Shown here in pieces: positions 9,501 through 16,941 of a DNA stretch of 50,176 nt. A program made the position numbers and the translations under genes. This stretch comes from Comamonadaceae bacterium (GTDB lineage Bacteria; Pseudomonadota; Gammaproteobacteria; Burkholderiales; Burkholderiaceae_C). Within the stretch, counting starts at the first letter, position 1. Each line of letters begins with the position of its first letter. The stretch spans positions 1-50,176 of the forward strand of contig JAIXUC010000044.1 in NCBI GenBank assembly GCA_027483665.1. Direction: 5' to 3'. Under the pieces are notes generated by a model. The model saw only the letters and a list, made by a program, of their open reading frames with translations. It was not told the origin of the DNA and made no database searches.

Positions 9501-10396
9501 GTGAATTCGGGGTGGGCGATCAGGCTTGCCTCTCGGCTGATCACCACCCCGTGGGCACCGACCGGGGTGTTGCCCCCTGTGTGTTGCATCAGCTGGTCTA
9601 CGCCCACATCGTGCGAAACGCTGGCCAGCCATCGACCGTCCCGGTCGATGGGTAGCACCGACGACACCATGTGAATGCCTGCCTTGTCGTCGAAGTAAAC
9701 CGGTGTCCAACGGCTCACTCGGCCCGGGTTGGCCTGCGGTGAGGAGCCCGCCGCCGGCGGGTAATTCAGGTTGTTGGTGCTGGGGTCGGCGAGCTGCCCC
9801 CAATTGACCGACGGCGAGAACATGACCAGCCCCTGGCCTGGCAGGTCGAAGTAGACCGCGTAGAAACGCAGGGCCAGCGGTGGGCCCCAGTCGCGCAGCA
9901 GTTCGAAGGCCACCCAGGTGTTGTGCATCACCTCGTCTGTCAGCGGCACATCGGCACGCAGATAGACCGATGGCAAGCGGGTGTGGTCGTCGAGCTCGGG
10001 GCGCACGCGCACCAGCCCGTCGGGGTATCGGGTGAACCAGGTTTGAAAGTTTTGCCGCGCCTGGTCAATTGGCGTATCAGCCAAGCGCTTGAGGTACTGG
10101 GCGCGCAGCACTTCGTTGTTTCGCTGGGCGTCTTGCGCCCACTCGGCTGACTGCCGGGCTGCCCCTGCGGCGCTTTGCTCCAACGCGGCCTGGGCCTCGC
10201 GCCGCAACTCCCGCACCTGCACCGAATAGGCTAGGGCAGCCAGCATGGCGGTGAGGACAGCGAACGACAGCGCCAAAGTCAGTAACACCCGGCTGCTGAG
10301 GCTGCCCGTCAGCACCCTCAGCAAAGCCATGGGTCGGCGTGCCGCAGCAAGCGGTGAATGTGGCGGCGCCGACGCAGTCACAGGGGGTTGGTCCAT
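6545..10396 (-). CDS. Membrane sensor with HAMP, three PAS, GGDEF and EAL domains
   Basis: A 1283-residue cyclic-di-GMP enzyme. TM1 lies at about 37-57 and TM2 at about 368-390, enclosing a periplasmic sensor domain, then HAMP (about 390-440), three PAS regions (about 465-585, 595-705, 715-840), GGDEF (about 850-1010) and EAL. The cyclase motif is intact (RMGGDEF) and preceded by an RESD inhibitory site at the right spacing. The phosphodiesterase residues look intact (EALLRW, ITEG, DDFGTGYS, KIDQSF, EGVE), so both activities are possible. The start follows a GGGG-rich ribosome site; an upstream start would overlap the divergent gene. It sits in reverse between an ABC ATPase and an MCE cluster. 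Confidence 0.93.
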   Translation of the reverse strand: MDQPPVTASAPPHSPLAAARRPMALLRVLTGSLSSRVLLTLALSFAVLTAMLAALAYSVQVRELRREAQAALEQSAAGAARQSAEWAQDAQRNNEVLRAQYLKRLADTPIDQARQNFQTWFTRYPDGLVRVRPELDDHTRLPSVYLRADVPLTDEVMHNTWVAFELLRDWGPPLALRFYAVYFDLPGQGLVMFSPSVNWGQLADPSTNNLNYPPAAGSSPQANPGRVSRWTPVYFDDKAGIHMVSSVLPIDRDGRWLASVSHDVGVDQLMQHTGGNTPVGAHGVVISREASLIAHPEFTQRLREAKGELALASLGDPLLNDIAAARPPPGGMAVRAISSGGSHLIAVSNIDGPNWLYASVLPIQSLTDQALKTAIVILAASALLLLVLVLITSTVVRRGIGEPLAQLHGAVLQLRDGQYMAKMPRADRPDELGDLARAFADLSNALRQRELGLQESAARLRDQAAQTDKSERFIRAIANGLPGLVAYWGADQRCWFANNAYNDWFGIRPADMIGLHVREFKSGPLYEMDERYMLGALAGVPQAFERTLTKANGEAGQFWTQYIPDVINDQVQGYFVLCSDITVLRRVEHAQQRMQLLLEVSQEMSRIGGWEVDLLTQEVYWTPEVYRILETSPEEYTPTVETTPRFFAPATAQRVREIIRLDETQGLGHDEEFEMVTAKGRAIVVHSRGVITMKDGQLVKRTSIIQDITETKRAQQALRESDERWKLALESTGDGMWDWNLLTNERVCSESFAQMYGYEQHELQGIAALNFDELAHPDDVPQMLRAREAHLSGERASYRNEHRVRCKDGSWKWIMTRGMVIERDAQGKPTRLIGTHTDITERKQTEAMVWQQANFDFLTGLPNRSMLRDRLQQDLRTSRRQGLQVAVLFIDLDHFKEVNDTLGHDSGDMLLLDAAGRIKSCVRESDTVARMGGDEFTVVLSQLPDQNRVDGIAQQILARLSEAFVIGNEQAFVSASVGVALFPGDGEDIDTLFKHADQALYAAKNAGRNRVSYFTPALQELAHQRMRLAQDLRLALPQGQLHLVYQPIVHLLTGRVVKAEALLRWQHPVRGAISPSQFIPLAESSGQIVEIGEWVFMQAAAQVQAWRERMDPHFQVSINKSPVQFHSDAGRQKRWLEHLRQRGLAGPSLSIEITEGLLLDASDMVIEQLSALREAGVRVSLDDFGTGYSAMSYLQRYDIDEIKIDQSFVRGLQPQSKELALCKAMVGMAHELGMHVVAEGVETERQRDLLLQAGCDMAQGYWFARPMSPEDFESFMQPDLQVR

Positions 10397-10455
10397 GTTG
10401 CCCCAATGATGGCAGAGGTGTGCTGTCAAACATAGGCCACCGCTATCATGAACCG

Positions 10456-11283
10456 ATGAGTCCTGCGCGCAATGCAACCAGCCCTGCCGTCGCTGGCATC
10501 ACACGGGTGGCCGCGGCAGGCTGGCTGACCTTGCAGCGCAGCGCAGCGCTGTTAGCCTTGGCACTGAGCCCCTCGTCTCATGTGCGTGCCGTGCGTGTGG
10601 CGGTTGCCCACGAGCTGGTACTGAGCGTGGCGCCCGCGCTGGTGTGGTTTGCTTTGGTCGCTGCTATGGTCAGCTTGGTGATCATCCGCATCGTGGTGGC
10701 CACGGCCGAGAGTTACGGCTTGGCTCCCTACGCGCTCGATGTGCTGATTCGCGTGCTGGTGCTGGAGTTGATTCCCTTGGGCGCTGCCGCCTTCGTGGCC
10801 ATGCGCTACACCTTGCCGCAAGGCGCGGCTCTGGCCGCTGCCCAAGAGCGCGGCCCGTTGCCCGGGCCTGCGGCCCACTCTCCTTTGCAATATGCACTGC
10901 TGCCGCGCGCTCTGGCGGGCATGTGGGGGGTGTGGATGGCAGCTGCGTTGGCGGTGGTCATTGCCTTGGTGCAAGCCTATGTCTACTTGCATGGGCTGTC
11001 GCCGTGGGCCTGGAGCGGCTACACGCGGCAAGTCGGCCAATTGCTCGACGGCGCAACTTTGCTGATCTTTTTTCTGAAAACCTTGGGCTTTGGCCTGGTG
11101 GTGTCGCTGGTGCCGATGGCCACCTGCTTGCGGCCACCGGGCGCAGCCGGTGCAGCGACCGGGCAGACCGGCTTGCAGGCAATCACAGCCGATGGTGGAT
11201 CGCCCGAGTTGCGCAGCCTCATGCGGGTGGGCGTTTTGCTGTTGGCGCTGGAAGTGCTGGCTTTGGTGGGCAACTACGCCTGA
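10456..11283 (+). CDS. Divergent MlaE-like ABC permease
   Basis: A 275-residue integral membrane protein with hydrophobic segments at about 55-80, 95-115, 153-180, 200-225 and 256-272. The pattern follows MlaE: LELIPLGAAAFVAMR resembles the MlaE RELGP...VAGR segment and FFLKTLGFGLVVSLV resembles its KSLVFG helix. The immediate MCE-domain neighbour supports the assignment. Similarity is weak and the protein is clearly diverged. The ATG at 10456 lies 59 bp from the divergent GGDEF-EAL start. In known systems such a permease moves phospholipid with an MlaF-type ATPase, which is absent next to it here. Confidence 0.65.
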   Translation: MSPARNATSPAVAGITRVAAAGWLTLQRSAALLALALSPSSHVRAVRVAVAHELVLSVAPALVWFALVAAMVSLVIIRIVVATAESYGLAPYALDVLIRVLVLELIPLGAAAFVAMRYTLPQGAALAAAQERGPLPGPAAHSPLQYALLPRALAGMWGVWMAAALAVVIALVQAYVYLHGLSPWAWSGYTRQVGQLLDGATLLIFFLKTLGFGLVVSLVPMATCLRPPGAAGAATGQTGLQAITADGGSPELRSLMRVGVLLLALEVLALVGNYA

Positions 11284-11349
11284 GCCCCATCGCTTGAGCA
11301 GAAAAACTCGAACCTGACCCCGAATGTTTTCCAGATTTTTCCAATAGCC

Positions 11350-12336
11350 ATGACCGACACATCAACGATTCCGCCCGCGCCAGACGCCGGGGCCGCTGCC
11401 GAGCTGGAGGTGCAGCGGGTGGCACGCCGCGCCACGCTGCTGTTGCTGGCTTTTGCGTTGCTGGTTCTGGGCAGCGTGGCTTATGTGATGTATGCGCGCG
11501 GCGTGTTCGAAGACACCCAAACGCTGGTGCTGATTTCCGACGACTCCGAGGGCGTGAGCGTGGGCATGGACATGACGTTCTCAGGCTTTCCCATCGGGCG
11601 CGTGCAGCGCATCGAGCTCTCGCCCGACGGCAACGCCCGCATCATCGTGGAGGTGGCCCAAAAAGACGCGGCTTGGCTGCGCACCAGCAGCGTCTTCACC
11701 ATGGAGCGCGGCTTGGTGGGCGGTCCGCGCATTCGCGCCTACAGCGGCGTGCTCACCGACCCACCCTTGCCCGACGCCGCAGAGCGCCAGGTGTTGCGTG
11801 GCGATGCCTCGGCAGAAATCCCCAGGCTCATGGCCGGCGTGCGCGACTTGCTGACCAACCTGGGCCAGCTCACCGCGGCTGACGCGCCGCTCAACACCAG
11901 CTTGGCGAATATGCAAGCCGTGACCGAGCGGCTCAAAGGCCCACAAGGTGCGTTGGCTGCGCTCATGGGCAACGAGGCCGATGCGCGCAAGCTGGTCGAA
12001 GCCCTCAACCGCACCAACGCGCTGCTGGCCCGCGTCGACGGCATGGCCGCCAAGGCCGACGCGCAGGTGTTTGGCGCGCAAGGCTTGCTGCCCGAAGCAC
12101 AGGCCACCGTGGTCGAGCTGCGCGGCCTGCTGAGCGATGCCCGCAGCAGCCTGCAAAAAGTAGACGCGGTGTTGGTGGAAGCGCAAGGCATTGCCGCCAA
12201 CACACGCAGCGCGACCAACGACCTGGGCGCGCTGCGCGCCGATGTCGAGGCTAGCCTGCGCCGCGTGGATCAGCTGATCAACGAGGTCAACCGCAAATGG
12301 CCTTTTGCGCGCGACCCGCAGGTGAAGCTGCCATGA
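11350..12336 (+). CDS. MCE (MlaD-like) domain protein
   Basis: A 328-residue protein with one N-terminal transmembrane anchor (about 29-48), an MCE domain (about 56-135, with SEGVSVGMDMTFSGFPIGRV at its core) and a long, Ala-rich, probably helical C-terminal region (about 150-320). MCE proteins form hexameric rings that guide lipids across the periplasm; the helical tail may build a tube or needle as in related proteins. It follows the MlaE-like gene by 66 bp and its stop overlaps the next start (ATGA at 12333), which supports one operon. The lipid and the direction of transport are unknown. Confidence 0.88.
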   Translation: MTDTSTIPPAPDAGAAAELEVQRVARRATLLLLAFALLVLGSVAYVMYARGVFEDTQTLVLISDDSEGVSVGMDMTFSGFPIGRVQRIELSPDGNARIIVEVAQKDAAWLRTSSVFTMERGLVGGPRIRAYSGVLTDPPLPDAAERQVLRGDASAEIPRLMAGVRDLLTNLGQLTAADAPLNTSLANMQAVTERLKGPQGALAALMGNEADARKLVEALNRTNALLARVDGMAAKADAQVFGAQGLLPEAQATVVELRGLLSDARSSLQKVDAVLVEAQGIAANTRSATNDLGALRADVEASLRRVDQLINEVNRKWPFARDPQVKLP

Positions 12337-12386
12337 AACGAATGGCAGTTCCCGCAGGTGAGGCTGCGATGAAGCGACTGGCACTC
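12315..12386 (+). repeat. 36-bp tandem duplication over the lipoprotein start
   Basis: The sequence from 12315 is repeated at 12351 with few changes. Both copies read CCCGCAGGTGA(A/G)GCTGC, then ATGAA(A/G)CGA and a TGGCA word, so each holds an AGGTGA ribosome-binding site and an ATG in the same frame. A partial third copy (AAGCGACTGGCA) follows. Confidence 0.8.
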
Positions 12387-13040
12387 AAGCGACTGGCACT
12401 TTGGGCCAGCGCGGCCCTGCTGGCCGCCTGCGCCAACAACCCGCCGCCGCCCGACTGGGCCATTGAGTTGCAAGGCCACGTCGAGCGCGCCAGCACAGCT
12501 GAGCTGGTCGGGCGCAGCGCCGTCGCCCAGAGCGAATGGCGCGGCGCACGCACCCAAGTGCGCAGCACCGGGCAACCCGCCTTGGCAGCACGCGTGGAGT
12601 TGTTGGCTTGCGCAGTGCAAGCCGCATCTCTAGATCTCAAGCCTTGCACTGGGTTTGAAGCGCTGCGGGCCGATGCGCAAGCGCCCGAGCTGGCCTACGC
12701 GCAATACCTGCAAGGCCAGCGCCCCACCAACATCGAGGCACTGCCTGAGCAACACCGGGCGGTAGCGCAAGCGCTGAACGCGGCCGCCCCTACTGCTTTC
12801 CCCGCAGAGCGCCTGCCCACCGAGCCCTTGGCGCGGCTGGTGGCAGCAGCAGCGCTGTTGCAAGCGCGCCAGTTGGACGCCGCTGGCGTGGCCGCCGCGG
12901 TCGAGGCGGCCTCAGCGCAGGGTTGGCGCAAGCCCTTGCTGGCTTGGTTGCAGGTGCAGCAGCGCGTGGCTCAGCAAGCAGGCAACGCCAAACTGGCCGA
13001 GCAGGCTGGCCGTCGCCTGCAACTGCTGGCGCAGCCCTGA
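12333..13040 (+). CDS. Lipoprotein of the MCE cluster
   Basis: A 235-residue predicted lipoprotein. The lipobox LLAAC places the lipidated Cys at residue 33 from this start, or 21 from the second in-frame ATG at 12369, which gives a more ordinary signal peptide. The mature part is Ala-rich and mostly helical, with repeat-like helices such as LARLVAAAALLQARQLDAAG. I do not recognise a family; PqiC-type auxiliary lipoproteins occupy this position in other MCE loci, but no motif confirms that. It overlaps the MCE gene by 4 nt, and the permease ATG follows its stop with no gap. Confidence 0.75.
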   Translation: MKRMAVPAGEAAMKRLALKRLALWASAALLAACANNPPPPDWAIELQGHVERASTAELVGRSAVAQSEWRGARTQVRSTGQPALAARVELLACAVQAASLDLKPCTGFEALRADAQAPELAYAQYLQGQRPTNIEALPEQHRAVAQALNAAAPTAFPAERLPTEPLARLVAAAALLQARQLDAAGVAAAVEAASAQGWRKPLLAWLQVQQRVAQQAGNAKLAEQAGRRLQLLAQP

Positions 13041-15728
13041 ATGCGCGGGTCTGCTCCGGCCCTGCCCAGCAGCGGGGCACCTGCGCTGGTCTTGCTGGCG
13101 CTGTTGCGGCAGTGGTCCTGGGCCGAGTGGCGGCATCAGCCTTGGCGGCACGGAGGCGCTGCAATGGCCGTGGCACTGGGCGTGGCGCTGGCTTTTTCTG
13201 TGCACCTCATCAACGCTTCCGCGCTCGATGAGTTTGCGGGCGCGGTGCGCAGCATCAGCGGGCAGGCCGACTTGCAACTGCGCAGCGCCAACGGGCGCAT
13301 CGACGAGCGCATCTACGCCCAAGCAGCAGCGCACCCTGCCGTCGCACTGGCCAGCCCGGTGCTGGAGGTGCAGACCTATTTGATCGACGCCACGGGCCGA
13401 CGCATCGCCTTGAAGGTGGTGGGCTTGGACGCACTGGTGGTGGCTGCCCTGTCGCCCTCGCTCATGCCGCACCCCGCGGCGACATCAGCCAGGCTGGCGG
13501 TGCTGGCACCCGAGAACATTTTTCTGAACGCGGCGGCTGAGCGCGCTTTGGGGCTGGTCGAGTCACCAGCCGACGAGCCGCGCGTTGCCCGCCTGCAAGC
13601 TGGCCTGCAAGTGGTCGAGCTGAACGTGGCAGGGCGCGTGCCAGGGGCACCCGGCGGGCCGCTGGCGGTGATGGACATTGCAGCGGCGCAGGTGCTGTTT
13701 GGCCAAGTCGGGCGGCTGTCGCGCATCGACCTGCGCTTGCAGCCCGGTGCCAACCTGGCCGTGCTGCAAGCCGAAGGCCTGTGGCCCCTTGGCGTGCAGG
13801 CCGTGCAGCCAGAGCAAGACGGCCAGCGCGCCAGCCAGTTGTCGCTGGCCTACCGCGTGAACCTCACGGTGCTGGCTCTGGTGGCGCTGTTCACTGGCGC
13901 CTTTTTGGTGTTTTCTGTGATGGCCCTGGGCGTGGCGCAGCGTGCGCCGCAGTGGGCGCTGTTGGGCGTGCTGGGTTTAACGGGCCTGGAGCGGCGCACC
14001 TTGGTGTTGGCAGAAGCCATGGGCTTGGGCCTGTTGGGCAGCTTGGCCGGTTTGGCGCTGGGCACGGGCTTGGCGGCTTTGGCCCTGCGGCTGCTGGGCG
14101 GTGATTTGGGCGGCGGCTACTTTGCGGGTGTGGCCCCGGTCTTGGCCTTCAGCTGGTCAGCGGCTGCAGCCTACGGGGCCTTGGGCGTGTTGGCGGCCTT
14201 GGTGGGCGCTTGGTGGCCAGCACGCAGCGCAGCGCTCTTGCCGCCCGCGCAAACGCTCAAAGGCGCTGGGCTGGTGGGCTCCAACGCTGTCGACCAGCGC
14301 TTGGCGCTGACCAGCTTGGTGTTGCTGGCAGGCGGCGGGCTGCTGGCCCTGGCTCCGCCCGTGGGCGGCTTGCCGGTTGCGGCCTATGCCTCGGTGGCGC
14401 TGTTGCTGTTGGGCGGCATCTCCGCCCTGCCCGCACTCATTGCGGCGCTGTGCGCGCTGGTGCAGCCGCTGTGTCAGCGCAGACCTTTGGCTTTGCTGGC
14501 TTTGGAGCGTGCTCGGCGCGTTCAGGGCAGCGCTGCCGTGGCCGTCAGTGGCGTGGTGGCGGCCCTCAGCTTGGCCGTGGCGCTGACCGTGATGGTGGCC
14601 AGCTTCCGGGGGTCGGTCATGCAGTGGCTGGACCAAGTGCTGCCCGCCGACCTGTACGTGCGCAGCGCACAAGGCAGTGCCGCTGGCGACACGGTGTACT
14701 TTCAGCCAGCGGTGCTGCAGGCTGTGCAGGGGCTGCCGGGCGTGGCCCGCGCGACCGGTTTGCGCAGCCGCAGCTTGTTGCTCGACCCCGCTTTACCCCC
14801 GGTGGTGTTGGTGTCGCGGCCGCTGTTTGAGCGTTCGAACACGGCAGGCGCGGACAGTCCCAGAGCAAGCCTCGCCCCCGCTGTGCAGTCCACAGAAGCG
14901 CCCGCCCTGCCCCTGGTGGGCGACTTGTCGCGTGGGCCGTGGCCCGCTGAGGCGGTGCTCGTCTACGTCAGCGAAGCCATGGTCGATTTGCATGGCGCTC
15001 GCCTCGGCCAACCCCTGCCCGCCTTGAGCCAAGCGCTGCTGCCGGACAGCAACACCGTGTTTGTAGTGGCCGGCGTCTGGCGTGACTACGCCCGTCAATT
15101 CGGCGCTGTGGCGCTCGACCAAGCCGACTACCAGCGCCTGACCGGCGACCTGCGTGTGAATGACATCGCCATCACCTTGGCCGACGGCGCCAACGCGCAA
15201 GACGTGCAGCAAGCGGTGCGCCAAGTGGTGGTGGCCGACGCCGGGGCTCAAGCCGAGGGCTTGCTGGAGTTCGCCAGTGCAGCCGACATTCGCGCCGTGT
15301 CACTGCGCATCTTCGACCGCAGCTTTGCCGTCACCTATTGGCTGCAGGCGGTGGCCATCGGCATCGGCCTGTTCGGCGTGGCCGCCACCTTCAGCGCGCA
15401 GGTGCTGGCGCGGCGCAAGGAGTTCGGCTTGTTGGCGCACCTGGGCCTGACGCGCCGCCAAGTGCTGACCGTGGTGGCCGGCGAAGGGCTGGTGTGGAGC
15501 AGCATCGGCGCGCTGGCTGGCGTGGGCTTGGGTCTGCTGGTCTCGCTGGTGCTGGTGCACGTGGTCAACCCGCAAAGCTTCCACTGGACCATGGACATGG
15601 CCCTGCCCGCGGGCCGCTTGACTTTGCTGGCACTGGCGGTGGTGGCAGCGGGCACCGCCACGGCCTGGCTCAGTGGACGGCGGGCTGCCAGTGCCGATGC
15701 GGTGCAGGCGGTGAAGGAGGATTGGTGA
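13041..15728 (+). CDS. FtsX-type ABC permease, YbbP/AttG-like
   Basis: An 895-residue inner-membrane permease with a first helix near residue 35, a periplasmic domain, an FtsX domain (about 273-355), further helices at about 370-480 and 496-525, a second periplasmic domain, and a C-terminal FtsX domain (about 760-885, with RRKEFGLLAHLGLTRRQV as the coupling-helix region). Length and two-half layout match YbbP-type and Att-type permeases, which pair with a LolD/YbbA-like ATPase such as that at 5853. Its start directly follows the lipoprotein stop (TGAATG). Known relatives extract lipids or lipid-like molecules from membranes; the substrate here is unknown. Confidence 0.88.
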   Translation: MRGSAPALPSSGAPALVLLALLRQWSWAEWRHQPWRHGGAAMAVALGVALAFSVHLINASALDEFAGAVRSISGQADLQLRSANGRIDERIYAQAAAHPAVALASPVLEVQTYLIDATGRRIALKVVGLDALVVAALSPSLMPHPAATSARLAVLAPENIFLNAAAERALGLVESPADEPRVARLQAGLQVVELNVAGRVPGAPGGPLAVMDIAAAQVLFGQVGRLSRIDLRLQPGANLAVLQAEGLWPLGVQAVQPEQDGQRASQLSLAYRVNLTVLALVALFTGAFLVFSVMALGVAQRAPQWALLGVLGLTGLERRTLVLAEAMGLGLLGSLAGLALGTGLAALALRLLGGDLGGGYFAGVAPVLAFSWSAAAAYGALGVLAALVGAWWPARSAALLPPAQTLKGAGLVGSNAVDQRLALTSLVLLAGGGLLALAPPVGGLPVAAYASVALLLLGGISALPALIAALCALVQPLCQRRPLALLALERARRVQGSAAVAVSGVVAALSLAVALTVMVASFRGSVMQWLDQVLPADLYVRSAQGSAAGDTVYFQPAVLQAVQGLPGVARATGLRSRSLLLDPALPPVVLVSRPLFERSNTAGADSPRASLAPAVQSTEAPALPLVGDLSRGPWPAEAVLVYVSEAMVDLHGARLGQPLPALSQALLPDSNTVFVVAGVWRDYARQFGAVALDQADYQRLTGDLRVNDIAITLADGANAQDVQQAVRQVVVADAGAQAEGLLEFASAADIRAVSLRIFDRSFAVTYWLQAVAIGIGLFGVAATFSAQVLARRKEFGLLAHLGLTRRQVLTVVAGEGLVWSSIGALAGVGLGLLVSLVLVHVVNPQSFHWTMDMALPAGRLTLLALAVVAAGTATAWLSGRRAASADAVQAVKEDW

Positions 15729-15794
15729 CCTCGAATGGGCCATGAACGCGAAATGCTCTGGCGCTCGGTGTGTGGCTTCTGGCTCGAACGGCTG

Positions 15795-16013
15795 GGATGC
15801 GGTTGGGCGCCCCGTCAGCTTCCACGCGTGGTTCAAATCCTCTGCGGCTGAGCGCAGCGTTTCCCGAGGCGCAGCGAAAGCCTTTGCAATGGCCGCTGGA
15901 TCTTCCGCAAATTGGTTCATCAGACAGGCGTCTGGGCGTTGAACTTCAATGCCTTGAATAGCGAGCTGACGAACGCCGAAGTCACGGATGTTTTTTGTGA
16001 CGAGGCTGACCAT
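15795..16013 (-). pseudogene. Remnant of a PIN-domain toxin
   Basis: The reverse strand encodes a segment beginning MVSLVTKNIRDFGV and continuing ...GIEVQRPDACL, typical of the last third of a PIN-domain (VapC-like) nuclease: the TKNIRDF strand, the hPD motif and the terminal helical region with ETLRS. An in-frame TAG lies a few codons upstream, and the N-terminal part with the first catalytic acids is absent. Downstream the frame runs into the permease gene without a natural end. It is therefore a decayed fragment. It is the only thing I can identify in the 351-bp gap between the permease and the acetyltransferase. Confidence 0.6.
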
Positions 16014-16079
16014 ATGTGGGCGGGAGTAAAAGCCACCCGCCTAGATGGCTGCTGCCGGGAGCACTGAGGTCTGCTTGGT

Positions 16080-16589
16080 TCAGAAAACCCAGCGTTTCGC
16101 ATCCTTCAGCAGCAACAGCAGCTGCTTGTCTCGAAGTGGCGAGGCAACAAAACCAAACCGCGTGTAGAAGCGCTCAGCCTCGTCGTCCAAGGGGTGGGTG
16201 AGCATCGCGCGAATGCCTGCCTGCTCTGCAATCACCATCGTTCGGCGTATGGCGTCTTGCAACATTCCGAAGCCAATTCCGCGGCCTTGGTCCTGCGACG
16301 ACACCGCAAGCCGTGCCAAAACAACCACGGGTACTGGGTATCTCCCCATCCCTTGCCGTATGCGCTCAGGCGCATCCAGGGTGTCGATCTGACCTACGGT
16401 GAGGCTGAAGTAGCCAGCAACCCGGTCGCCCTCGGCCACCACGAAAGTCTTGGCTGAGCCACTGCCTTGTGCTTGCCGCGCATGGCGCAACAGCCAATCA
16501 TTCAGTGCGGGTTTGGCGCAATCAAAACCCTCGAGGCGGTGCTTGGCGCTCAGCGGCTCAGGTCCAAGCAAGCTCACGCCCTTTTCCAA
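16080..16589 (-). CDS. TacT-type GNAT acetyltransferase toxin
   Basis: A 169-residue GNAT protein. The opening with HRLEGFDCAKPALNDWL, the acetyl-CoA loop RLAVSSQDQGRGIGFGML (about 91-108) and the terminal FYTRFGF are the hallmarks of the TacT/AtaT toxin group, which acetylates the amino group of charged tRNAs and stops translation. It overlaps the upstream DUF1778 antitoxin gene by 16 nt, the usual arrangement for this pair. A housekeeping acetyltransferase is the alternative but the partner gene argues against it. Confidence 0.9.
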   Translation of the reverse strand: MEKGVSLLGPEPLSAKHRLEGFDCAKPALNDWLLRHARQAQGSGSAKTFVVAEGDRVAGYFSLTVGQIDTLDAPERIRQGMGRYPVPVVVLARLAVSSQDQGRGIGFGMLQDAIRRTMVIAEQAGIRAMLTHPLDDEAERFYTRFGFVASPLRDKQLLLLLKDAKRWVF

Positions 16590-16870
16590 GGTGCTTCCCG
16601 AGAAAACAGGTCACGCAAGCCCTCGTTGGCTTGGGCGGGCTGTTCCAGCAAGTCCATCAGGGCCTGGTACTGGGCACCCGAAACCATGAACAGCCGCTGA
16701 TCCAAAAGCGTCTGCTCGGCTGCCAAGCAAGCACTGTCCAAGATGAAATCTGTCAGGGACTTGTGGGCCACTTCTGCGGCCCGCCGCAAAACGATCTCTT
16801 GCTCAGGGGTAGCGCGCAGGCCGAACCGGGCGGTTCTGGCGGCTGCTGATGACGATGGGGTGGCGGCCAT
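16574..16870 (-). CDS. DUF1778 (TacA-type) antitoxin
   Basis: A 98-residue protein with an N-terminal ribbon-helix-helix (about 12-50: RTARFGLRATPEQEIVLRRA, then SLTDFILDSA) and a C-terminal region expected to wrap the toxin. Such antitoxins neutralise TacT and repress their own operon. The ATG at 16870 has AGAGG upstream; a start at 16945 would add 25 residues with no family support. The gene precedes and overlaps the toxin gene. Confidence 0.88.
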   Translation of the reverse strand: MAATPSSSAAARTARFGLRATPEQEIVLRRAAEVAHKSLTDFILDSACLAAEQTLLDQRLFMVSGAQYQALMDLLEQPAQANEGLRDLFSREAPWKRA

Positions 16871-16941
16871 GTTGAGGGACCTCTGCTGATTTCGGAGCGC
16901 TGATGTTAGTACAAGCGACGCACAACCACCCCTGACCGCTA

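Noticed and set aside
15742-15942. Short + strand frame of 66 residues
   Set aside because: It is antisense to the PIN remnant and has no ribosome site or similarity.
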